Origin: Prorocentrum cordatum
Taxonomy: Eukaryota > Sar > Dinophyceae > Prorocentrales > Prorocentraceae
Direction: 5' to 3'
Assembly (NCBI GenBank): GCA_963575745.1
Contig: CAUYUJ010012114.1
Span: 57,303-121,302, forward strand
Length of the DNA stretch: 64,000 bases
Shown here: positions 22,107 to 32,780 of the stretch, in pieces
Position numbering within the stretch: position 1 is the first letter of the stretch
Layout: every line of letters begins with the position of its first letter
The notes under the pieces: generated by a model
What the model was told of the DNA's origin: nothing
Seen by the model: the letters and a program-made list of their open reading frames with translations, nothing else
Database searches by the model: none
Program-made: the position numbers and the translations under genes

Positions 22107-23042
22107 TAATTACTAGCACGTGGGGACACTCCGTTCTCACCAGTGCCAGGGTTTTCATACGACGCGGGCAATACCCCCACTTTGTGGGGGGGCCGGTTCA
22201 AGCTCTACCACATTTCCAAACGACTCTTCGCCACCACCCACACCCAGCTTCCCGCCCTATGACGTTCGGACACTTCACTTCGTGGCCTGCGGACGACCGT
22301 GGCTACTACACTGGCGCATGGGTACAGTGACTTGTTGTGGTAACATTTTCTGGACGCTAGCTTAGTATACGACTTTTCCCCCTGTTCCAACACTGGACAC
22401 CTGTACTGGTTTTTGGTGGTAACGTGTTCCTGACGCTAGAATAGGAAACCACGGTAAACCAGTACGACGCCGGTACTGTCTGTAGGTCCTACAATGATAT
22501 GGACTGCTTTGGCTGGTGAGGCGCTAGCGTCTGATACGACGTTTTTCCGTTTCTGTACCACACAAGCGAAGACACTTATTTTGAGTGGTACCACGTGGGT
22601 GGCGCCAGCATACCACAGGACTTGTTTCCGTTGTTGTAAAAAGTGCGGGGTTTCCTACAAATCCGCAAGAGCGCGCGGGATGAAATGTTGACACTTTTTT
22701 TTTGAAAAAAAAAAACATTGGTTTTTTGATGTTTTTATGTTAAAATCGCTACGAACACTAAGGTTTTGGAAGGATTTCGTCTTGCGCGCGCGAATGTCCA
22801 CTTTACCTTATTTTTTGCAAGGGATTCTTGAAGTTTGGTTATGTTAGAACAAGAAATGTCCACTTTGCCTTATTTTTTGCAAGGGAAAACCGCCCGTAAC
22901 AAAACAACCGGATCCGGACCAACCCGTTTTGCCGGAGACTTCCTCACGAAAATGATGAAAACATGGCTGCGGCCTAGGCGCGGCGAGGGGGCCGTGCACC
23001 AGGGGTCCCAACAATAATTATTCTTTAGAAGTAATAATGTTC

Positions 23043-23045
<3 letters not shown>
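22107..23045 (+). mobile_element. Beta element copy 5 with a divergent middle
   Basis: The first 200 bp and the last ~420 bp match the other beta copies. The middle (about 22315-22640) is unrelated to theirs and contains its own imperfect repeats, such as GTGGTAACATTTTCTGGACGC against GTGGTAACGTGTTCCTGACGC, and repeated CCAGTACGAC/GTACTG phrases. It may be an insertion or a swap. Confidence 0.75.
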
Positions 23046-23085
<40 letters not shown>

Positions 23086-23087
<2 letters not shown>

Positions 23088-23853
23088 TACTAGCACGTGG
23101 GGACACACCGTTCTCACCAGTGCCAGGGTTTTCATAGGAGGCGGGCAATACCCCCACTTTGTGGGGGGGCCGGTTCAAGCTCTACCAAATTTCCAAACGA
23201 CTCTTCGCCACCACCCACACCCAGCTTCCCGCCCTATGACGTTCGGACACTTCACTTCGTGGCATGCGGACGACCGTGGCTACTATTCAGGGCCCCGCGG
23301 CCGACGACGACGGCGTGCGCGCGCGAAGAAAAAACGAATGTGTCCCGCATGGTATTATTTGACAGGGATGATGGCCCTGGCAGGTGCGCAACCGTTGTTG
23401 CAGAAGTTCGAAAAAGTTGCTCGCAAAAGCCCGTTTGACAGAAATGTTTAAAAAGTGTTGGGTTTCCTACGAATCCGCAAGAGCGCGCGGGATGAAATTT
23501 TGACATTTTTTTTTTTGAAAAACCATTGGTTTTTTGATGTTTTTATGTTAAAATCGCTACGAAAACTAAGGTTTTGGAAGGATTTCGTCTTGCGCGCGCG
23601 AATGTCCACTTTACCTTATTTTTTGCAAGGGATTCTTGAAGTTTGGTTATGTTAGAACAAGAAATGTCCACTTTAGCTTATTTTTTGCAAGGGAAAACCG
23701 ATCGTAACAACACAACCGGATCCGGACCAACCCGTTTTGCCTGAGACTTCCTCACGAAAATTATGAAAATGAGGCTGCGGCCTAGGCGCGGCGGGGGGGT
23801 CGTGCACCAGGGGTCCCAACAATAATTATTCTTTAGAAGTAATAATGTTCAAC
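23086..23853 (+). mobile_element. Beta element copy 6
   Basis: Near-identical to beta 1 along its length, including ATTACTAGCACGTGGGGACA at the start and the terminal stem-loop at 23818-23849. This points to recent copying or gene conversion. Confidence 0.82.
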
Positions 23854-24018
23854 AACAACAGTCACAATAGCAGCTGCAACAATGCCATGATCAGCAGCAG
23901 TATCAGCATCATGAACAGCATTACCACCGCTATTCACAATCACCATCGGCAGCGGCCAGATCAACATTACCATCTGCATCAGCACCATCAACAACAACGA
24001 CAACAATATTCGCGTCCG

Positions 24019-24092
<74 letters not shown>

Positions 24093-24114
24093 GCATCATC
24101 ATCATCATCATCAA

Positions 24115-24153
<39 letters not shown>

Positions 24154-24530
24154 AAGCACCACCTACACCACCACCGGCATCGTCACCGTCATCATCAGCA
24201 TCATCATCAGTATCACCGTTATCGTCATCGTCATCGTCATCGGCATCGTTATCATCATCGTCATCATCATCAGCAGCATTACCACCACCACCACCATCAT
24301 CACTACCATCGTCGTCGCCGCCGTCCTCGTCCTCCTCCTCCTCCTCCTCCTCCTCCTCCTCCTCGCTGTCGTCGTCGTCAACATCATCATAATCACCGTC
24401 ATCATCCGCCTCCTCCTCCTCCTCCTCCGCCTCCTCCTCCTCCTCCTCCTCCTCCTCCTCCTCTTCCTCATCATCGTCCTCTTCCCCTTCCGCGTTCTCC
24501 CGTCATCCCCTTCATCGCCCTCGCCGCAGT
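23854..24530. repeat. (CAT)n then (CTC)n tracts
   Basis: After a short CAG/CAA-rich stretch, (CAT)n runs from about 24016 to 24160. A CATCGT/CACCAT mix follows to 24320, then (CCT)n to about 24475. The 362-residue His/Pro open frame is a product of these tracts. Confidence 0.9.
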
Positions 24531-25880
24531 CGTGGTCGTCCTAACTGCTCCTCTCTCTCTCTCTCTCCTCCCGCCGCCCTGCCCCTCATCCTCCTGCCCC
24601 GCTGAAGCTGCCACTCCCTGCCGCTCCTCCTCCCCCTGCCTCCTCCCCCTCTGCTGCCTCGTCCGGCTCCTCCGCCCCCTCCTCCGAGCCCGTCCACGCC
24701 GCCGCCGACGACCACGGCGGCGGGCGGCGACGGTGACGAGGGCGGAACGGTGGGCCTCGTCGCACGAGACGTGGATGTGCGGGGGAGGGTCCGCGCTGAT
24801 GGCCTGTGCGCCGCGCGCGCCGGGGGCGGGGGGGGGACTGCCCATCGGGGTAGGGCCTTTTGGAACCTCTTGCTGTGCCCGAAGGGCCAGGCTACAGCTC
24901 ACAACAAGACGCAACACCCGCGAGACTGGGTAGTTCCAAAGGCCCCAGCTCGACGCGGCGCCCCGCTGATGCAGGCTTCGCTGCGCCCCACCCGACGGGC
25001 TATCTCTCTCGTCAGTGAGGCGGCCGTCACGCCGCCTGGCCGCAGGCGGGGGGGGCGGGTGAGAGGGAGGCGCCAGGAGAACGAGGCGGCGGGGGCCTGC
25101 TCGTGGGAGGAGTGAGGGAGGGGGAGGGGGGCTGCCGACGGGAAAAGGGAGGAGGGCTGGCAGGGAAGAGGGGGGGGGCACCCTCCTGGGCACTCATGGG
25201 GAGGACGGCGAGGAGGCGTGTTGTCGTATTCGACAGTGCGTTGGTGTCAGGCGATGCTACTCCCTTGAGAGACACGCCGCGAGCGCAACGAGAGGGGACC
25301 GACCAGTGGACCCAGAATAGCGAAGCGAGGGGACCCGAATACGTAGTAAAGTCGGTGAGGAGGCGGTGCAGGAGATGTTTGGCGAGGCAAATCGGATGAG
25401 AGGGAACAAGGGGCGGGACTCGGATTGATTTCCCCTAGGATGGTCGGCGGCCCGTCTCTATGCCAGCCTTCGAAATACCCACAGCTGCACTGCTCCCCAA
25501 TCTGAGCGTCTCCACTATAGGGAAGAATGAGAAGGATGTAGGAGGAAGTGGGGGCAGATGAGCAGGACAAAGGAAAAAAAGGACGAGCAGGAAAGATAAA
25601 AAGCAAAGTCGCTCTGGGATGGTTCCAAGCAGGACGGGCTAAAGGCTGAAGAGGGAGGAGCGAAGGAGGATAAACGAGACGGAAGTTACAAGGAGGCGGA
25701 CTGCGACGAGGAAGGAAAAAACGGGAGGGGGGGTCCTCCAAGTCTTCCTGCTCATCCTCAATGTTCGGCAAAGTGAGCCCCTTGACCAATTCGAGAAACT
25801 CCGTACAGACTGCTCACGTCGTCAGACAGGCAAGCCCCAGGAGTACCGGTCCAGGGTCACGAAAGGCATCCAACCAACGG
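24531..25880. other. Unique GC-rich stretch, no gene assigned
   Basis: Non-repetitive sequence. An inverted pair GGCCTTTTGGAAC (24854-24866) / GTTCCAAAGGCC (24933-24944) could fold a ~91-nt hairpin. A minus-strand frame (24471-25193) reads WGLWNYPVSRVLRLVVSCSL in this area, but its two ends are low-complexity and no domain is visible, so no CDS is called. Confidence 0.5.
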
Positions 25881-26334
25881 AGGCAGGGATTTGGGGGGAG
25901 ACGTCGGCGGGAGACCCAAGATCGCCCCAAGACGCCAAAACCTGCCCAAAACGCCCCAAAGAGGGAACCAAGAGGGCCCAAGGCAAGACGGCCCAGGAGG
26001 CCTCCAACAAACCTCCAAGAGGCTTGCAGAGCATCCGCGATGGCCGGTATACCTCTAAATTTCCCTGGACAAAGCAGATCGCCTGGTGATCGTTCCTAGA
26101 TGGGCTTGTGTGGATACGCGAAACGTCAAGAATCCCATGATCTCATACTCGCACTGCAATCGTTTTCGCTGTAATAGAAGCACCGAGCGAGCCCTTCCAC
26201 TCGACCCCATTAATTACACCAGAGAAAACCCAATCAGCAGATGGTTTGACAATTTGGCAGGCACCATGCGTGGCCGCAGTTTCGCCGTAGGGCCCGAAGA
26301 GGCCCTAACAACTGATTCGACGAATTTGCGAGGT
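25881..26334. other. Short GGCCCAAGA-type repeat and unique spacer
   Basis: About 25915-26030 carries degenerate CGCCCCAAGA/GGGCCCAAGG units of the family seen at 32400, 61960 and 62880. From 26046 to 26334 the sequence is unique and of more balanced base composition. No gene recognised. Confidence 0.55.
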
Positions 26335-28020
26335 CTCGCCTCGACCTGCGCTGCCTTGCACTCCGCCGTGCCACCCCAGGAGCCAACGAAAGTGGGGACA
26401 ATTGCGCAGTTCGCGCCCCTGGACCTGCGCTGCCTTGCACTCCGCCGCCAACGAAAGTGGCGACGGTTGCGCAGTTCGCGCCTTCCGACGGGGCCGCGAG
26501 GTCCCGCCTGGACCTGCACTGCCTTGCACTCCGCCGTGCCCCCCCCCCAGGAGCCAACGAAAATGGCGACGGTTGCGCAGTTCGCTCCTTTCGACGGGGC
26601 CGCGAGGTCTCGCCTGGATCTGCGCTGCCCTCGGCTCCGCCGTTCCTTCCAGGAGGCGGGCGGCACGCCTTGGGGGGGAGGTGAGGGAGAGCGAGCCTTT
26701 TGAGAAGTGCCCTAGGCCTTCCCCGAAGACACAAAATACCCGAGACGTACCGAACCCCTTCTCCACGCGAGGCCATTGTTTATGCGAACGCCAGTACAAC
26801 AGAACACATCCAGCGCTCTGCACCATGTGATGGACAGCGCCGCGCGCTTGATGATGGGACGACGCCACGCGCCATGTGGGCACGCGCACTTTGGGCGCCT
26901 TGCATTCCGCCGTGCCTCCCAGGAGCCCATAAAAGTGGCAACAGTGGCGCAGTTTGCGACAGTTGCCGACGGACCCGCGAGGTCTCAAATGATCCGACCT
27001 ACGTTGCCTTGCGCTCTGCCGTGGCTCCCAGGAGCCCGCGAAAGTGGCGACAGTGGCGCAGTTCGCAGCTCCCGACGGAGCCGCGAGTTCTCAAATGATC
27101 CGCTTTGCTCTGCACTCCGCCGTGGCTCCCAGGAGCCCGCGGAAGTGGGAACAATGGCGCAATCCGCGACAGTTGCCGACGGAGCCGCGAGGTCTCGCCT
27201 GGACAGGCGTTGCCTTGCACTCCGCCGTGGCTCCCAGGAGCCCACGAAAGTGGCGACAGTCACGCAGATCGCAGCCCCCGAAGGAGCCGCGAGGTCTCTA
27301 GTGATCTGCACTGCCCTGCACTCCGCCGTGTCCCCCCAGGAGCCTACGGAAGTGGCGACAGTGGCGCTGCTCGCAGCCCCCGACGGACCCGCGAGGTCTC
27401 AAATGGTCGCAGCACTCAGCCGTGCCTCCCATGAGCCCACGAAATTGGCCACAATCACGCAGCTCGCGGCCCCCGACGGAGCCGCTTTGCCGTGCACCCA
27501 GCCGTGCCTCCCAGGAGCCCACGGACATGGCGACGGTTGCGCAGTGCAAAGCCCCCGACGGAGCCGCGAGGTCTCAAATGATGTGTGTTGCCTTGCACTT
27601 CGCCGTGGCTCCCAGGAGCCCGCGGACGTGGCGACGGCTGCGCAGTTCGCAGCCCCCAGGAGGGCACAGAGGATGCTGGAGGTGGCAGGCGGAGGGGGGG
27701 GTGGGGAAGACGCGCGAGTAGCGCTCCATCCCAAACGAGGACCCAACCAAGGCATGGTCGGGAAGCGGATCCCAGAAGGCCCGAGGGCTCTTGAAAAGCC
27801 CCGCCGCCTTCTGAGAGGGCCTGCCCCCTGGCACGTCCCCCCCTGGCCCCTGGCTCCGCCGCCGACCCCCGGGAGCCCACCGATGTGGCCACGGTCGCGC
27901 AGGTCGCAGCCCCGGATGGGGCCGCGAGGGGCTCGCCCGGAGCTGCGCTGCCCGGACCTCCGGCGTACCTCCCGGGAGCCCGCGAACGTGGCAGCAGCTG
28001 CGCACGGGATGCAGGAGCAG
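26335..28020. repeat. ~100-bp minisatellite with interruptions
   Basis: Units with GCCTTGCACTCCGCCGTG, CCCAGGAGCC and GTGGCGACAGTGGCGCAG recur at variable steps of about 90-109 bp. CCAGGAGCC, for example, is at 26919, 27028, 27129, 27234 and 27336. A unique interruption lies at about 26680-26890. Near 27733-27775 the phrase AACGAGGACCCAACCAAGG...ATGGTCGGGAA matches the end motif of the C elements, so this array is probably part of a related element. The 428-residue frame is a by-product. Confidence 0.85.
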
Positions 28021-28059
28021 GTAGGCAGAGGACGAGGTAGGAGGCGAGGGGGAGGAGGG

Positions 28060-28072
28060 TGATGATGGTGTG

Positions 28073-28103
<31 letters not shown>

Positions 28104-28160
28104 ATGAGGATGATGATGATGGTGATGATGATGATGAGGAGGAGGAGGATGTTATGGACA
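28060..28160. repeat. (CTG)n, (GAT)n and (GGA)n tracts
   Basis: Three adjacent trinucleotide runs. A 77-residue plus-strand frame starting in them (28070-28303) continues into unique sequence (RKGKGARAKKSTQ) but shows no domain. Confidence 0.85.
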
Positions 28161-29430
28161 CCGCGCGCAAGGGAAAAGGCGCACGTGCGAAGAAAAGCAC
28201 GCAAAATGAGGCAGAAGTGATACGCGTCAGGACACGGCGTGTTTCATCCGCTCTCAACGTACTGTCCAAGTGTTTGCATCCCGGTCTAGCATCCGGAGCA
28301 TAAATCGCACGGAAGTCGTAGGATGCTCGAAAACGGATCAGAGGCTACATGCGCCGATCCATAGTTCCGCTACAACGCAATATTTCCAGTGCGTGGTCAA
28401 GCCTTCTTCTACATTCACGCACGCGGTCTTGTCTATACCGTGAGTGACTTCGCACGCACAGGCATTCACGCAGGGGCGGCCGAAGAGTGCTCCACGAGCG
28501 CCCTTTGGAAAACCCCCCCCCTAAGGCTCCTCAGGGGAGGGGGGGGGGACGCGGTCGGCGACCTCCAGGAAGCCAGGAGCGCGCCTGTCCAGCAGCTTGC
28601 CCCTTCACAGAAGGAGTGCTGCATTTAACGTCCCGCCAGCCCGCTCGACTGAACACAACATGCCCCATCACACTATCAGAGTTGCATTTAATGTCCCGCC
28701 AGACCGCACGTTCTGCCCGTCAGGGGCCGTCTGCTCGACCTAACCTGCCCGCCCGTCAGAGTACGCCGGGATTGAAAACCTGAGAATTGAAAATATCAAT
28801 TCCTACATACCCTGATTGAGAAATTGAATTTTGTTTTATATATAAACAAAAAAATACCCCAGTGCGACCCTACCTAGGAGTTGGAGCCCCTAGGAAAGCA
28901 GCATCAGTAACACTCGCTGAAACAAATGCCAGAGTTTCACTGATTGAAACGATTCGATTTCAAGATATGGTTCTCGCCCTAGCGCCGCGCACATTCGTGT
29001 TACAAAATGTAAGAGCTTCGCGGATTGAGGGCGGTTCCTTTTCAAAATGTGATTCCCGCCTTCGCGCCGCGCACTTTCCTTCCTAGCATCTGCAAAAATT
29101 GTATGTATTTCCATTATCAACATACCAGCCAGACATGTTGTTGGAAAAGCTTCTGGATTATGCGGGTGCAACACTTCCGCTGATGCGCGGTATTGAAGTC
29201 CCAGGAAAGGCTTCCTGGCACGATTCACGATCGTCAAGACGCAGCAGTCAGGTTGATCCTTGGCGTTGGAATCCCGAGAACAATGTTTCAAATGCTTCAG
29301 GGTCTTCAAACGGTTGTCTTCCAACGAGGCAGTTCCCGCAATGGACATGAACCGTTGTAGGGGCCTATGAAGAGGGAGCCTGGAGGGAAAGTGTATTCCA
29401 ACGTCGTTGATGTCTCTTTGGTTTACCCTG
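28161..29430. other. Balanced-composition unique region with small tandem dimers
   Basis: One of the few regions near 50% GC. It contains a dimer with GCATTTAACGTCCCGCCAG at about 28620 and 28684. A second 82-bp dimer has GCGCCGCGCAC at 28982 and 29064. A TATATA-rich patch lies at about 28835-28850. The minus-strand frame 28890-29516 is open for 208 residues, but half of it translates these repeats. No gene called. Confidence 0.55.
29160..29350 (-). repeat. Dispersed repeat, partner of 53610-53830
   Basis: The reverse complement shares GTTGGAAGACA-CGTTTGAA, GATTCCAACGCC/GACTCCAACACC and TGCGTCTTGACG in the same order with 53630-53780. At 53.6 kb the unit is repeated with a 72-bp step. Whether this is a transposable element or a dispersed minisatellite cannot be decided here. 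Confidence 0.55.
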
Positions 29431-30299
29431 GTCCTCCTCCTCCTCCCCCACCACCTCCTCTTCATGCCCCCTGCTCCTGCCTCCTGCCTCCCCACCCAGA
29501 CATCCGGCTGCTCCAAGTTCTTCTCGAGGCGTGGGCCATGGAGGCCCGCGCCACTTCCATGATCGGGGCCCGCTTTCTCGGCCTGAATCTAGCCATCGCT
29601 CGCACGCCCATTCCCTGAGCAATGCTCGGCTTCGTGCGCGTAGAACAAAATACTCTTCGATCGTCCCTTCCGAGAAAAAGCGCGCACGCCCGAGCGATGC
29701 ACCGCGAGGCCCGGCGAGGGCTCCCTGGCGGCAGCCACAGACCGCCCGCTCCGATGCTTGGAGCGCCGGACCTCTGGGCCAGTACCTCCTCCCCCCCCCG
29801 CCCGCCCGCCCGCTGCCCCCCTCCTCCCTCCTCTGCAGGGGCCCCAGAACACACACACACACACACACACACACACATCACACATCACACAAATAAAACT
29901 ACTCCCCTTATTTTCCCATATTTGGGGGGGGGGGGGGTCGTCTTCCCCCCCAGTTCCCATAGTTTCCCCTCTTTTCTGGGGAATCGACGATTCCCTGTGC
30001 CTGTGTCCTCTCCCCTCCTGGCGCTCCCCCCCCTCCCTCCCTCCCTCGGCCGCCGCCCGTGGCCCAGCGCGTCGGGGCCGGCGGCGACCGGGGCAAAAGG
30101 CCGACAGGGGAGGCTGGGCGGAGGCTCCGAGGGCGCTCGGGCTTGTGGGGGCGGGGGAGCGCGCGCGCGCCCTCGACCTCTCGGCCGGCGCTCCCCGAGG
30201 AGCGAGGCGAGAGAAGGACAGCGCAGAAGAGCGCGAGCCGGAGGCCGAGCTCGGATAGTTTGGGCCGGGCCCCGCGTTTGGCGCAAGCCCGTACCCAAG
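29431..30299. other. GC-rich spacer with a (CA)n microsatellite
   Basis: A short CTC patch at 29435-29465, a (CA)14 run at about 29851-29880, a G-run at about 29926-29937, and otherwise GC-rich unique sequence. Several overlapping frames are open on both strands and no domain is recognised. Confidence 0.55.
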
Positions 30300-30460
30300 G
30301 GCGCCCAACGTCGCGCTTCGCGCTGCGCGAAGCGCGAAGAACTTCGCGCTCTCGCGCCGCCCGCTAGCGGAGAAGAGGAGGAGGAGGAGGAGGAGGAGGA
30401 GGAGGAGGAGCCGAACCGCGAAGCGCGAATTACTTCGCGCCCTGGAGGGCCCCCTAGCAT
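30300..30460. repeat. GCGAAGCGCGAA palindromic motif pair around a (GGA)n tract
   Basis: GCGCGAAGCGCGAAGAACTT-CGCGC at about 30338 and CCGCGAAGCGCGAATTACTT-CGCGCC at about 30415 bracket a (GGA)n tract (30370-30412). Each is an imperfect palindrome pairing GCGCGAA with TTCGCGC. A third copy lies at 43067-43105, again followed by a GAGGGC phrase. Confidence 0.7.
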
Positions 30461-31370
30461 ACCACACCATACCTCCCTCCTTCGGCGTGGCCCTCCGCGC
30501 CCCCCCCCCTGGCCCACCCGCCGCGGGCGCCAGCGGCCCGGTCCTTCAGCTCCTTCCGCAGCCGGCTGATGGCCTGGCAGCCCTCCCCAGGACGCTCTCC
30601 GCTCCGCTCCGCGCGCGGCGGCAGCCCTATAGGCCCTGTCCTGGGCCTCTCCGCTCCCCAGCGATCCGACGCCTCCGACAAAAATCCGAGCGGGTGGCTT
30701 TTGGGCTGCTTTCGGCCTCCAGGGGCCCTCGTCGGGCCCCGGGAGCGCAAAAGACAGATTCGGGACGAAAAACCGGCCCCAGGGAAGCGGCCCAGACCCC
30801 TGGGACCCACGCATCGAACAAAAATTGGAGCAGCCCGATGTCCGGGTTTGTGGCGCTCCGCTCCGCTTCAGGCACTGCAAGCTGGATCCGCTGCGCGGCG
30901 CTCCGCTCCGCTCCGCGGTGCCCACCTTTCCACGCGTTTGAGGGAACCAAGAAATACCGGTACCGCTACTCCGCGGACCTTTCCAGCGGTATGTTCTCAC
31001 CAGGATGACGGGGCGAACCCAGCGGTGCCCACGAGGGCCTCCCAGGAGGCCGGAGAAGGGGAAAACGGGGGGAAAGGGCAGCGGTGTCGGTGACTTTTCC
31101 TCCTCTGAGAACTACTCAAGATCTCGCGCTCGTCGTGCAGCAAGGCGTGACGGCCAGGTTCCGTCCGCATCCGCCCTCTCCGCCCCTCCCCCGCTCCACT
31201 CAGTGGCGGCGGCTGCTATTCGCCCTCGCGCCAGCACTTCGGCCGCGGGAGGGACATGCACGAGGGGCCGATCATTGAAGCCCTCGGGGTTCGATGGAAT
31301 AAAGGGTCTTGAATCCTAAAGATCTGGGCCCAAGGAGCCAACGACCTGTTAAGGTGCGTTCCCACTGTAG
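30461..31370. other. GC-rich unique region with motif G
   Basis: A CGCTCCGCTCCGC repeat patch occurs at 30855-30925. A phrase at 30985-31053 (GTTCTCACCAGGATGACGGG ... GGGCCTCCCAGGAGGCC) matches 42950-43020 and 43690-43770. The minus frame 30454-30810 contains GCQAISRLRKELKDRAAG, a coding-like stretch without a recognised family. No gene called. Confidence 0.5.
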
Positions 31371-31505
31371 TCGTCGCCCTCGTGCTGTCCCTCCACCTCC
31401 TCCTGGGCCTCCTCCTCCTCCTCCTCCTCCTCCTCCTCCTCCTCCTCCTCCTCCTCCTCCTCGTGATCCTCCTCCTCCTCCTCCTCCTCGTGATCCTCCT
31501 CCTTC
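31371..31505. repeat. (CTC)n tract
   Basis: About 100 bp of CTC with two CGTGAT interruptions, giving a poly-Pro frame on plus and poly-Gly on minus. Confidence 0.92.
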
Positions 31506-32049
31506 GCCCCTCGTCATCCTCGTGATCGTTCCCAACTCGTCGTCCTGATATTATTCCTCCTCTGCTTCCCCTCCTCCCCGTCCCCCGTTGTTGGCGTCGA
31601 GCACAAAGGGATAGGGTGAGGGGGGAAGGCTTCGTAGAAAGAGGCTGCGTCCAAGAAGGCGCGGGCCTTGCCTATAGATATAGGACTCGCGCCTTCTAAG
31701 AAGCGGCCTCCTTCTAAGAAGCCGTTCCTCCTCCGGCTGCTCCCTGGTGCGTGCCGCCAACTTTGTCTCCACGCCGTGCCCAGCCAGCGGGCCTGCTTGG
31801 ACGCCATCGCCGCGCTGGAGGGAGGGGGCGCCGAGGGGCGGGCGGCAGGGGGCGGCCCCGCTGGGCGCGGCTCGCACGCGGTGCGCGCGAGCGAGCTCAC
31901 CCATCAGGGGGAGCCGCGGGCGGGCCGAGGGGGGAGGGAGGCGGACGGAGAGGAGGGGGACACGACGGGGGAGGAGCGGAGGGGAGAGCAAGGGGAGGAG
32001 GAGGAGAGGCCAGAGGGAAGGAGGGGGGGAGGAGGGGGGGATGAAGGGG
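31506..32049. other. Unique region with a hairpin
   Basis: An imperfect inverted repeat around 31655-31705 has AGAAGGCGCG pairing with CGCGCCTTCT and CCTATA-GA-TATAGG at the centre. Both strands are open in several frames. None shows a domain. Confidence 0.5.
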
Positions 32050-32132
32050 AGAAGGAGGAGGAGGAGGAGGAGGAGGAGGAGGAGGAGGAGGAGGAGAGGG
32101 AGGAGGAGGAGGAGGAGGAGGAGGAGGAGGAC
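32050..32132. repeat. (GGA)n tract
   Basis: About 80 bp of nearly pure GGA. Confidence 0.93.
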
Positions 32133-32399
32133 CATAATCAACTCAGGATGCGTCAGCGATGCTGCAATACACCCTCCCGTCCCAAGTCCCCCCCTTCTGA
32201 ATCAAAAAGCAGCTGCCGCGACAAGTCCCACCACCGTGCCAAGCTAGTGGCGACTGTTCGAGGGGGGGGAAAGCGGTCGGTCAACAAGTCATGTCGCGAG
32301 ACTTGGGGGGGCGTCATGTGACACACTCTTCCGTGTCGTGTCGGGGGCTGTCTTCTCGTGTTCATGTTCCACCGTTTCTCACGTGCGTTTTTGGACGCC
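32133..32399. other. Unique spacer
   Basis: Mixed sequence joining a purine tract to the next decamer-like array. Nothing recognisable. Confidence 0.5.
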
Positions 32400-32780
32400 T
32401 GTGAGGCAGTATTGCGGGTCCCTTGGACCACTTTGCGCCGCCTTAGGGCCTGGGCCATCTCTTTGAGGCTCTCGTGGGCCGTCTTGGGATTCTCTCGGCC
32501 GTCTGGGGTGTCTCTTCGGCCGTCGGGTGGCCGTCCTTGGTCCTTGGGCAAGCTCGGGCCGTCGGGAACTCTCTGAGGCCGTCCTGGGCCGCTCCGGGGG
32601 CCCTCTTGGGCCAGCTCAGGGCTCTTTGGGGGGCCGTCTCCGGCCGTGTATGGGGCCCTCTTGGACTGGTTGTACGCCGTCTTGCAGGATGATTGGGCCA
32701 TCTAGGGGCCATCTAGGAGCATCTTGGGGCCATCTTGGAGGCCTCTAGGGCCGTCTGGGGCTGGAGGGGCCCGAAAAGGT
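32400..32780. repeat. Degenerate GGGCCGTCTTGG array
   Basis: Short units such as GGGCCGTCTTGGG, CGGCCGTCTGGGG and GGGCCATCTTGGAGG recur at about 10-12 bp. This is the reverse-complement orientation of the GGCCCCAAGA family seen at 61960-62280 and 62880-63440. Confidence 0.75.

Noticed and set aside
24471-25193. Minus-strand ORF as a gene
   Set aside because: The middle looks mixed (WGLWNYPVSRVLRLVV), but both ends are Pro/Arg low-complexity, and the segment contains a hairpin, so the call would be a guess.
26776-28062. 428-residue plus-strand ORF
   Set aside because: It reads through successive ~100-bp minisatellite units whose period changes frame. No domain appears, and neighbouring frames are equally open.
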